This document shows positions 12,709-22,531 of a DNA stretch of 64,000 bases, in pieces. Source of the stretch: Cryoendolithus antarcticus (taxonomy: Eukaryota; Ascomycota; Dothideomycetes; Cladosporiales; Cladosporiaceae). The notes under the pieces were generated by a model. The model was given only the letters and a program-made list of their open reading frames with translations, was not told where the DNA came from and made no database searches. The translations under genes were made by a program, and so were the position numbers. The stretch covers positions 372,001 to 436,000 of the forward strand of contig NAJO01000016.1 of assembly GCA_002077065.1 (NCBI GenBank), read 5' to 3'. The first letter of the stretch is position 1, and each line of letters begins with the position of its first letter.

Positions 12709-14041
12709 TCACGCGATCACACCGTTAGCTTCCTGCTCTTTCGCCTCTTCTACCTCCTTGGATGGGCCGTTGACAACCTTCCCACCGTAGACATCCTCCA
12801 GAACACCCTTGAGCTCCTGCAAAAATCTCGCGACTTCTGGTTCCGTCCCTACCGTCACACGTAGGCATCCTAAGCATCCAACTTCCTTGCCTCTAAACCG
12901 CACCACCACACCTCTCTTCTCGGCCAGGCGGGTGTAGACCTGCAGTGCTACCTCATTGCTTGGCTTCCCATCGGGTTTATCAAGCATCTCGACAAGCAGA
13001 AAGTTCGACTCCGATCCGCCGAGAAAGCGACCCACGCCAGCTATCTTGGGCATCTCAGCTAGCAGTATCTCGCGTTGCCGTATGATCGCCTCGCGGTTGC
13101 TGTGCATGACTTTCAGGTTCTCGGGCTGCAGTGCTTGTATGGCGATCTGACTTGTCGGATTCGGAATGTTGTACGGTGCTTTCATGTTGTTCAGCAGCTC
13201 TGCGATTGGTCGACTGGTGAATACGGCTCCCAACCTGATGCCTGCCAGACCGAAAGCTTTCGACATGGTCTGCATGACGACCAGGTTCGGCCATTCGGCC
13301 GCCCACTCGGCTAGCGATGAGCCCTCTGGCGAGAAGTCAATGTAGGCCTCGTCTAGCACGACGATGCCATTCCAGGTGGGATGTTCGAGAACTGCCTGCA
13401 CGTCTTCCTTGCGGATCAGATTCGCAGTCGGGTTGCCAGGTGAAGTTAGGTAAACCATCTTGATACTCGCATCCTCGGCTAGCTTAGCGTTGATCTTGTC
13501 TGGCTGCGCAGAGAACCCATTATTGACATCTAGCGGTACTTTGACGACTGCCACATCGTTCACTTGTGCGGAGACGTGGTACATGCCATATGTAGGAGGA
13601 CAAGTCAGAATCTTGTCTTTGCCTGGGACGCAGAATGCACGCATCAAAGCATCGATTGCCTCGTCGCTGCCGACACCTACGAAGAGGTTCTCGGGCGAGA
13701 GGTCCTTCGATGTGTGGACGTGAGTGTTCCGGAGGTCGATCAACTTCTGCTTCAGCTCGTGCTGGTGGGGATCTGGGTAGCGATTGAGACCAAGTAGGTC
13801 AATATCGATGCTTGAGCCTGTGCCGTTGGAAAGCTTGCCATCCTTGCTTAGATCGAGTCCCGGACCGTAGGCGTTCTCGTTGGCATCGAGAAGGATGTTT
13901 GTGCCGTCGTCTTTGTAGTCACTGTAGTACAATCAGCGTTCGAGCCATCGATATGACTGGAGATACCGACTCTCTAGCACATCGATATGGCTCGAGTGCG
14001 AGGATGTTAGGCCTCGCACACTTTTCTATGTCGAAAGGCAT
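12709..14041 (-). CDS. HIS5: histidinol-phosphate aminotransferase
   Basis: Two exons (14041-13971 and 13921-12709) give 427 residues. The 49-nt intron has a GTCGGT donor, less usual than GTRAGT, in phase 2. The join restores EPYRCARDDYKDDGTN followed by LLDANENAYGP, the classic N-terminal block of this enzyme. It makes histidinol phosphate from imidazole-acetol phosphate with glutamate as amino donor, in cytosolic histidine synthesis. Visible type I aminotransferase features are the ANEN substrate loop (about residue 37), SPGNPT (about 185), LDEAYIDF (about 213), and the PLP lysine in MSKAFGLAGIRLG (Lys about 245). A C-terminal tail of about 25 residues after the fold is rich in Glu and Lys. 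A TGACTC site lies 68 bp upstream of the ATG. Confidence 0.95.
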
Positions 14042-14108
14042 TGTTGTTCACTCTTCAAAAGACATCCTTTCCCAGCTCCAATGGGTGCTTATATCCTCAC
14101 CAATCAGA

Positions 14109-14114
14109 TGACTC
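14109..14114. promoter_or_regulatory. possible Gcn4/CpcA-type site (TGACTC) upstream of HIS5
   Basis: TGACTC is the core of the TGACTCA site bound by the general amino acid control activator, and histidine genes are known targets. It sits 68 bp before the HIS5 ATG, with a CCAAT word directly beside it at 14100-14104. The last base of the full consensus is C, not A, and a six-base match can occur by chance. Confidence 0.4.
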
Positions 14115-14513
14115 CGCGGTTCTGTCAAAACTCTAATATTCCATAGTCGTTCTTTCCACGTGACGTCATTGTCACATGTTTCCCTGACGGAGTCGGTCCC
14201 AGTTGCGAAGCCGCACCGTGCCCTGTGTCATCTTCTCTCGACCAAGGAATCTGGATTGGCCATGCGGCACTATTCGACGTTGTTGATGTTCGGGAACAGG
14301 ATTCTAACTTCATCAGAAGCAGGCAGTGATCGCGTGCTTCTTTGCGGGCTCGACGCGTCCTCGAAACTTCACTATGTGCTGCCAGCGCACTTCTATTCAC
14401 CTAGGAGGCAGCTAGGACTTGGCGTAGCAAGCTATCATTCATTACGGAAACAGCAACGTCTCTCCCCTTCCTGAGAGTATCCCAGATCGCTCAAGTTGGG
14501 GCTCATTTCAACG

Positions 14514-15731
14514 ATGTCTTCCGCGTCTTACGGCATCCCTTCAACACCGCGAGTGATCTCCCCTTCGCCTACACCATCAGAGCAAAGCTCACGCGATGGC
14601 TACTTTGGCACTGAGAAGCCATCGAAACGGATGGGATCAGTGGAGCCAATAGAAGAAGACACATACGGACACGAAGACGACCCAGACTTCGCCCGAGCGC
14701 GCAGCCGAAGTCGAAGTCCACAGATCGAAAGACGGCCGACAAAGCCATTGAACGGCACCACCATACCCTCAGCAAAAGCTCAGCTCCCCTCAATCACAGC
14801 ATCGAAATCAATCAAACGCAAGTCTTCTCTTCTCAAACCCTCCAATGGCGCGCCACCGCAATCAAATGGCCTTCTCTCCCCAGCCTCCGCGAGCCCTTCT
14901 GGCGGCTTTGGAAGCGCATACTGGCGCTCCCTCTCCCGCTCCCCCTCACCCTTTGGCCTCATCCCGATCCACCGCGACTGGCGCGTCTTCGTCCACAAGC
15001 ACGAGATCCCGCGGAAAGCCCTGCACGTTAGCGTAGGCTTCATAACCCTGATCCTGTACCACCTAGGATTCCAGCAAAGCGACATCGAGCCTGTGTTACT
15101 TGGGCTGCTGATCCCGATTACCACGGTAGAGCTGATACGGTTCCGGTACCCGGCTTTCAATACGGTGTATATCAAGTACCTTGGAGCGTTCATGAGGGAG
15201 AGTGAGGCGCATGATAAGTATAATGGCGTCATCAGCTATCTGGCAGGCGCTTGGGTGCCTTTCAAGTTCTGTCGGAAGGATGTGGCGGTCATGAGTGTCT
15301 TGCTGCTGAGCTGGTGCGATACCGCGGCGAGCACTTTTGGGCGGTTATGGGGACGGTATACACCACGCATAAGACGCGGGAAGAGTGCGGCGGGGAGTCT
15401 GGCGTGCTGTATCTTTGGCGTTGGGACGGCGGTGCTGTTCTGGGGGGTTGTCGCGCCGAGATATAATGAGATGAGGCATGATTTGGGACTTGATGTGGGT
15501 TTTGCCTTTCAGGGAAGGTTGACACTGCCTATGCAAGCCAGGGAGGCACTGGGATGGAGTAAGAAGGAGGGTACGATTGAAGGACCACTGGCTACGGGTG
15601 TGCTGGCGCTGGCGTGTGGGATCATTGCTAGCCTGAGCGAGCTGGTGGACTTGTGGGGACTGGATGATAATTTCTTGATACCCTTCTTCAGCGGGCTGGG
15701 GCTGGGGGCGTTTCTGTGGGCATTTGGGTAG
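14514..15731 (+). CDS. DGK1: CTP-dependent diacylglycerol kinase (Dgk1-like) of the ER/nuclear envelope
   Basis: A single exon of 405 residues. The frame opens further upstream at a TTG, but the first ATG is 14514. Residues 1-140 are disordered, Ser/Pro-rich with SRSRSRSPQ-type repeats and phosphorylation-like sites. The rest is a polytopic membrane domain of the dolichol kinase/Dgk1/SEC59 type: RKALHVSVGF, TVELIRFRYPAFN, SYLAGAW, LLSWCDTAASTFGRLWGRYTP, and RGKSAAGSLACCIFG. Known yeast Dgk1 uses CTP to phosphorylate diacylglycerol to phosphatidate and opposes the lipin Pah1. The conserved D-T-A and G-K-S-x-x-G motifs are present, so activity is likely. It diverges from HIS5 with about 470 bp between the starts. 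Confidence 0.85.
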   Translation: MSSASYGIPSTPRVISPSPTPSEQSSRDGYFGTEKPSKRMGSVEPIEEDTYGHEDDPDFARARSRSRSPQIERRPTKPLNGTTIPSAKAQLPSITASKSIKRKSSLLKPSNGAPPQSNGLLSPASASPSGGFGSAYWRSLSRSPSPFGLIPIHRDWRVFVHKHEIPRKALHVSVGFITLILYHLGFQQSDIEPVLLGLLIPITTVELIRFRYPAFNTVYIKYLGAFMRESEAHDKYNGVISYLAGAWVPFKFCRKDVAVMSVLLLSWCDTAASTFGRLWGRYTPRIRRGKSAAGSLACCIFGVGTAVLFWGVVAPRYNEMRHDLGLDVGFAFQGRLTLPMQAREALGWSKKEGTIEGPLATGVLALACGIIASLSELVDLWGLDDNFLIPFFSGLGLGAFLWAFG

Positions 15732-16200
15732 CGAGACCTACCACAGCATGTGTGCATATCATCGCGCCTCCTGACGAAGGTGCGCTTCTATACTCTGGTT
15801 ATCGTCTTCTTCGTTCCATGGCAGCCACGTGAGCGATAACGAAGAATGAGAGCACGTGCCCTAGCGCCAATCTGAGCTTATCCGCCGCCACTTCCTTGAG
15901 CTTCTGGTGCCCGCAGTGCCGAGTAGTCATCATCACATCAGTCACCGACAGAACTTCACTTTAACACGCAATCACCCAACATCACACACTCATCAGCAGG
16001 CAAGAAAGACGGAGCAACACTGCGATCAAAGACGCATACCCTCTCGGCCTCTGCGGGATCATCTTACCGGCTCATTGCTGAATCACCGGATTTGAACCTC
16101 TCACCTACCCAGGCAGCGACCGCGAGTCCAAGTCCGCCTGGCGAGTAGTGTGACCTCTGCAGCATCGGATTGGCGGGACTATCAAGCAAGGAATTCCAAA
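15732..16200 (+). other. intergenic/5' leader of RAD6
   Basis: The interval between the DGK1 stop and the RAD6 ATG is rich in CA-containing words near its end and has no coding-like frame. It probably holds the RAD6 promoter and untranslated leader. Confidence 0.4.
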
Positions 16201-16713
16201 ATGTCGACAGCAGCCCGCAGGCGGTTGATGCGCGACTTCAAGCGCATGCAGACTGATCCCCCAGCTGGCGTGAGCGCAAGTCCCATAGCCGACAACGTCA
16301 TGACCTGGTGAGTCTGCATTAAAAGCCCCTGTCGATGTCCGACCAACACTGACATCAACCCCAGGAACGCAGTAATCATCGGCCCCTCCGACACACCCTT
16401 CGAAGACGGCACCTTCCGCCTCGTCATGCACTTCGAAGAGCAGTACCCCAACCGCCCGCCCGGCGTCAAATTCATCTCGACGATGTTTCACCCGAACGTC
16501 TACGCTACGGGAGAGCTGTGTCTGGATATCTTGCAGAATCGCTGGAGTCCAACCTATGATGTTGCGGCGATTTTGACGAGCGTGCAGAGTCTATTGAACG
16601 ATCCGAATACGAGCAGTCCGGCGAATGTGGAGGCGAGTAATCTGTACAAGGATAATCGGCGGGAGTATACGAAGAGGGTGCGGGAGACGGTGGAGAAGAG
16701 TTGGGAAGACTGA
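16201..16713 (+). CDS. RAD6: ubiquitin-conjugating enzyme E2 Rad6/Ubc2
   Basis: Two exons (16201-16307 and 16365-16713) with a 57-nt intron in phase 2 give 151 residues, the usual length. The protein begins [20 protein letters not shown], the Rad6 N-terminus needed for N-end-rule partners. The E2 core has [16 protein letters not shown] with the active-site Cys at about residue 88, and ends with TVEKSWED, a short acidic tail unlike the long poly-acidic tail of budding yeast. Rad6 works with Bre1 to ubiquitinate histone H2B, with Rad18 on PCNA, and with Ubr1 in protein turnover. No anomalies are seen. Confidence 0.97.
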
Positions 16714-18282
16714 GTGGAGAGCGCAGGAAGGTGAGTGTGAAGCAAGTTGGACGTCGATTGCATATAGCACGCGAGAAACGATGGCTGGAGTGATAGCGTC
16801 CGCTTCACCAGACAGAAATGGCGCGCTCGGGATGCTTGAAGACATTTGCGGGCATCCGGAAAGGCGCAGACGCGTGTGGAAGGCTAGGCAAGGCGTGGCG
16901 AACAGAAGCAGTAAGGAAGCAGCATTCAGTCGGAGACATATTGAGCTCTGGGGGTTCGCATATGGAAGGCTTCGGGAGTTTGGCGTTCGCTGTTGTGACG
17001 ATAAAATAGCAATGATATAACATCTACTTGTGTGTGCGCTCTGTGGTGAATGTGCCTCGCTATGATGGTGTTGTTTCGTGCCATTAGTCGCCGAAATGTA
17101 GATTGAAGGTTACCCTTAGTACGGAGGGTCTCGGTAAAAGGTTTACCACGCCTCTGCTTCCTCCACTGATTGTCGAAAGCCTCAATGTAGCCGAGCTCAC
17201 GCTCCCTTAATAGGGTAAGCTCTATAGCTAAGCCAGCGTAGGTATCACGACCGGAGTTATAAGTAAGAAGGATTAGAAGGCATCTTTAGAGAACGAGTCG
17301 AGCTAGAGTATAGAGAGTAGCAAGGGACGCTAACTTTGTGCACAAGTGGTCTAGGTGAAGTAATCCTAATTAGTCACTATAAGGAACAATTTACACACGA
17401 GAGGTGTGGGAGGCTTCCCTCATTGGCTACATACTTATAGAGGTGTAGGGGTCTTCCTGTCCGGATATAGGTAGAGTAAGTCTCGCTTACCCTTTTATCC
17501 TCTATAGGTGAGCGAAAGGTAAGTTAAGCTCACATATGGCTTGGCAGTAGTGAGGGTGAGTCGGGATCGCCTGACGCCCTTTGCTCACGTGCCATATGCC
17601 TTCGCGAGGCGCGGCACCTGCCGCCGGTGTAACCAATGGGTATTGTCAAAGATTGCCGCATAAAGCACGCGGTCGTGACTGTGACCTGCTCCCGGCCTAG
17701 GGCGACGCTGTGTGGAGTGCAGGTGAGTCTCACCCTAGACCTCACCCTGCGCAGCTTGGGGGCTAATAGAGGGGCAGGCAGCGGGGCGCACCGGGACTGC
17801 AAGCCTTGTTCAACTCTATTGGTCTTGAGTCTCGGATGGGCTGCTCCTAGAGTGACTCCGTTGACGGCGCGGGCGAGTGCTGTCCTGTATCGCCAAGGCA
17901 TGCCAAGACGAGGCTTACACCCTTCAACCTATGTCGATGCGCGACAGAGCGATAGGATGAAGTCTCGTGTCCTATTGGGCAAGAGCTCAGCGATTCGTGG
18001 TGGTGCGGCCCCTTTTGCTGAAAGAGCTGCTCCTCTCCCTCACCCATCTTCAAGCTGTGCGCTCTCCTTCGTGATTGAAGCCAGAAGCCATTGTTGACTC
18101 CAACTGCAGCTCGAATCTCAAGCTGAGCGATGGCTAGCATAGGATTGGTAGGTAGCAAATGTCGATGATCTCGAACAAGGCTGACGATGGCCATAGGGCG
18201 AACCTCTGTACGAGGGGCAAGCTCCCATTACACTTGAGTCAGCAGCGTTTCGTGCCAACACCTAGGACCATATGCTGACACA
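16714..18282. other. intergenic with an AT-rich, possibly RIP-mutated relic (about 17040-17540)
   Basis: The first 300 bases look like the RAD6 3' region. From about 17040 to 17540 the composition changes abruptly: many ta, tag and tat words, ggtaag/cttacc inverted words at about 17210 and 17480-17525, and no open frames. This is the look of a short transposon remnant after C-to-T mutation. From 17550 to 18280 the composition is normal again but no gene can be supported. Confidence 0.4.
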
Positions 18283-21242
18283 ATGCACAGTGTCGTCTTT
18301 GTCCATGGTTTGCATGGAGACAGGATCAAGAGCTGGTCGAAGGACAAGATTTGTTGGCCGCGAGACCTGCTCAAGGAGGATCTGCCCAACGCCAGGATCC
18401 TATCAGTATGTATGGCCAGGGCTTCTGCACTTGAAGTGCTAATCTTGGTAGTGGGGCTACGATGCGAGTGTAATGAGGTTCTTCGATGCCGCTGGCCAGC
18501 AATCGCTTGCAGCGCATGCCATGCAACTGCTTGCAGACTTGTCGCGCCGCCGTCGCACGGCTGAAGAGGCGCGTTACCACTCTACAACTAATTGGACCCG
18601 ACTTACATGTCGCAGATGCAACTGCCAATAATCTTTGTCTGTCACAGCCTGGGTGGACTGATAGTCAAGGATGTTAGCTATTTCCTGCAAGCTTATTGCA
18701 AACGTTTTCTAATCCACGCTTCAGGCACTCGCGCAGTCCTATCACGAAAGTCGTCAGGAGCCGATCGTTAGACCGAAGATCGCAAGCATAAAGCCAAAAA
18801 CCATGGGTGTTGTGTTCGCTGGTACACCCCATCGAGGGTCTGATAAGGCGCGTTGGGCGAAGGTCGCGACCAACCTAGCGACGTTTGTTCTCAAGGACAA
18901 CAGCTCAGCCCAGGTGACCGCTTTATGCAGAGGCTCAGAGACATTGGAACGCTTACAAATGGACTTCGCTCGCGTGAGTGGTAGTCTCAGGATTTACACT
19001 TTTTGTGAGGAGTACAAGTATTCGGAGGCAGTCGGAAAGGTATCGGCCTTCAAGTCTCCGCTGAGAAACAAGTATGCTAATCACCTTCAGATTGTTGATA
19101 ATGATTCGGCAACGCTTGGCTATAATCATGAGAACATCGAGGGTCTACCTGGGAGTCACTCTGAGATGATCAAATTCAACTCGAGAAAGGAAACTGGATA
19201 CGAGCGCTTGACTGGCTCGATCTTGGACATTGTGGATCTCGGGCCGATAGAGTTGCCCAGAGTTGGTGCGTGATATTGGTGCTCATCTGCAGGGTTGGAA
19301 GTTGATTATCGTGTAGCAGGCAGCCAAAGAAAAATCTCCGGCATTGCCATCCGCTCCTATCGCGGTGAAGATAATCTTCACATCACTTTCATTGAACATA
19401 CAGTGATTAGAAACATCAGGTTTGTGACGAGGGAGCTATGGAAAGGGTCATGCAACGGCAAGACTGGCCTCTTTGTAGGTCTTCCCTAGACGTTCTGCAG
19501 ACCTAGTGACTAAGCTGAGACAGCCGCGGAACTTTATCGAAGTTTTCGAAGAAGAGGACACGCCCTTGGCATCCCCTACTGCTCCGGCGATTAGTCGACG
19601 GCCAACCTGGAAAAGAGCGACAGTGGTGCCCCCGTTTCCAAGCCCCCTCGCTAATGACGACATCCGAGTCGACTTGAGTCCAGATCCAATCAGCAGTATC
19701 TCCGAGACACTGCAGGAAACAGCGCTCTCGACTATCGACCCTCGGTATAAGGATTGGCTTGAAGCTTTCTGGATCAGCTGCGAAGAAGGTCGACTAGAAG
19801 GTGTCAAGAAACAGATAGCTCGTAAAGTTGATGTCAATACCGTGGCAAACTCGAGCGACTGCATTGCACGATACGGTACGGCGCTTACAGCTGCAGTCTG
19901 GAACGGTCATATTGAAGTGGTTCGATATCTCCTCAGCCATGGTGCACGGCCGAACCAGCCTGGAAATCCTCAGGACGTCAGCCTACCATTGCACATTGCA
20001 GCATCACTGGCTAACAAGCCTTTGGTCAAGCTGTTATTGAGTAAAGGTGCCAAAGTTGATGTTCAAGGAGGGGCCTATCGATTCGCCTTGACGGCAGCTG
20101 CTGTTGGGGGAGACATCAGCATCGTGCGTTTGCTAATTGACGAGGGCGCTAACCTTCATGCTCGCGATCTTGAAGGCGAGACCGCAATGCATGGGGCTGT
20201 TATTGGCGGTCATGCAGATGTAGTGAAGTGGCTCGTCGCGCAAGGCCTTGACCATAACATCAGCGGCGATCAGGGAACAGCACTTGAGCTTGCCATACAG
20301 AAGAACAGAGACCAGCCTGGTTTCGCCGCGGACATCGTTGACTTTTTGTCAGGTGGTGAAGCACAGCCTCTACTGGCCCCCGAAATCAAGCCTAAATCAG
20401 GTCAGACGCCGAAGTTGACCGTCGCCACTCAGACTGGTGGAGAAACAGAAGCCAACGACCCAAGAATTCACGAATTTCTGTGCACCATACTGAAGGTCTC
20501 GTTGATGATTGCGGCTAAAGAAGGCAGCTTGGAGGACGCTGAACGGCTTCTTTCACCACCCGAGCCGGTCGATCCGAATGACCCATACCTCGAGGATGGC
20601 GAGTACGGCTACCCGCTCCACGCAGCCGCAGCAAACGGCCACATCCTAGTAGCAGCCTTGTTACTTGAGCGTGGGGCCAATGTCAATGCCCAAGGTTTCC
20701 AGCTTGGGACAGCGCTACACTTTGCTGCATATCAGGGCCATACTTTCATTGCTGCTCTCCTTATAGCCTGGGGTGCTGATGTCAACGCCATCAGCGACGT
20801 AGAAGGTGGTCTCATGGCGACGCCGCTTGAACTCGCAGCCGCTAATGGCCAGACACTATGTGTGAAATACTTGCTCACACAGGGCGCAGATGTCAACCTA
20901 TCGGGAGGTACGCTCTGTTCAGCGTTGCATGCAGCAGCTACTAGCTCGAACGGTCTTGAAGTATTGCGAGCCTTGCTCGAGAAAGGCGCAAACGTTCAGA
21001 AGCTGAATGAGATGGGTCTGAGTGCCGCGGACATGGCGCGTGCCCATGAACATCATCAGGCCAAGCATCTATTGAAACAGTGGGGCTGTCCAAGAGCTCC
21101 GTTCTTCAGCGCTCAACGTTTAGTCGCGTGGGGTGCTTCGCTAAACGTGCGAGTCGAAAGACAACAAGCAGTACAGCGAGAGCAGGAAATGCAGAATTTG
21201 ATCAAACAGTATGCCGCGCAGCTAGCAGCATCCTCGGGATAA
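18283..21242 (+). CDS. DUF676/PGAP1-like serine hydrolase fused to ankyrin repeats
   Basis: A six-exon model: 18283-18405, 18452-18568, 18616-18672, 18725-19265, 19320-19423, 19479-21242, about 901 residues. The N-terminal 300 residues form a lipase-like domain: VVFVHGLHGDRIKSW, WPRDLL, NARILSWGYDA, catalytic FVCHSLGGLIVKDA (Ser about 91), VVFAGTPHRGSDKARW and a GSHSEMIKF block with the probable catalytic His. A linker follows, then roughly 10-12 ankyrin repeats (for example ALTAAVWNGHIEVVRYLLSHGA, PLHAAAANGHILVAALLLERGA). In many fungal STAND/NLR proteins this hydrolase precedes a NACHT or NB-ARC NTPase; none is seen here. Intron 2 needs a GC donor. The true start may lie upstream, because a branch-like CTGAC and CACAG acceptor overlap the ATG. 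Confidence 0.75.
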
Positions 21243-22531
21243 AGCAAGAAGATGAACCACTCTGGGGGGCTCGCAAGTCGCTACTTCGTTGCAAGTTCCT
21301 AGAGTCAATAGCCGCAAACAGTGCTAACTGCGAAGATCGAAGCAACCTCGGTGTGATGTGGACAACAAGCCAGAAGTCGACTGCTGCTGCCATCCCACTG
21401 TGATTCTAGCGCACTAGATTGTCCGATCATGGACTCAGCTAGTCATACCACAGCTGTCGGTATATATGCGTTGGGAACCTCATCCTTCGGTGCCTAGGCT
21501 AAGCTACACATAGGTGGAGCAGTGTCGTCGATGTACCAGCCCGGCATATGCGCATTCGCTAGCGGTTGCGGCATCGGTGCAAGTGGCACATTGATATTGG
21601 CCGCATTCGAGCGCGATACCGTGATCGCTAGTACCATTTCTCGTTTCCTTTCTGCAAACTAAGACGCAGACGCAACCAATAAAGCGGATGAGCAAGCCGA
21701 CTGAAATTCCGAGAGCGAAGATGAGGATGAGGACGATCTCTAGGTGTGCGCACGGGTTTCAGCACCATAGCGTTGCATCTTTCCACGTTGATAGGTCGAT
21801 CAAGTCGTGAGGAGTTGGCTCCAAACGAAAAATGTGGATGGCATGGTATAATATCTACAGATCTACGTACTCAGACTGGCTCAAATCGGGGTCGTGCTGC
21901 TGCATTATAGGCTCGACTCCAACAGATACATGCTTTTGAGGCCTCTTTTAAAGCTTACAAACCTCTGTTGGCCCGGTACTAGTGAGGTAGTATGTAAGTG
22001 CACTCCACTGCGTTTCAAGGCCTGTTTTGCCTCGATCTGTTGCTGTCGAATTGCTGGTTTCGATGCCTCGCTATACATGTCCCCGTTGTACCTTCGTGGC
22101 AGTGCTGTACTGTAGGCATGGCGTAGGGCAGAAATAAGGTTTGCAATGTTTCACATCTGTCAACAGTCGCATCGCCAGGTACCGCAGCGCATCTGCACAT
22201 GCAATCGTTGTACCACGTCACGACCTGTGGAAGAAGTCGATAATTCGATCATTGAATTGCATACGACCGCTTGTGTTCCTCTACCTGTCAGTGCGGGCCA
22301 CCGATCTTGAGCGTGTCCTGGTGACAACCTTGCCAGGGATTCAGTGGCTTCATTCACCACCGACAGGCATCTGAGACAAGCAAACTGCCCATCGCAAACG
22401 AGCACGCACATTCGCTTCCCAGCCCCGTCAGCCACGGCGGCCTGGTACGGTGATACACTGACGACCTTCGCCCGGGCAAACCCCCCTGAGACCCTCCCAT
22501 CCTTTCCCCGACAGCTCTTCGATCGCCCACG
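21243..22531. other. intergenic; holds one membrane-segment ORF of unclear status
   Basis: This is mostly featureless and should include the kinesin promoter near its right end. On the minus strand, 21742-21504 is an open frame preceded by a branch-like tgctgaaac and a CACCTAG acceptor. It encodes a strong hydrophobic segment (IVLILIFALGISVGLLI) followed by a short Cys-rich tail of about 50 residues. No first exon in matching phase was found, so it is only a candidate exon. Confidence 0.35.
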
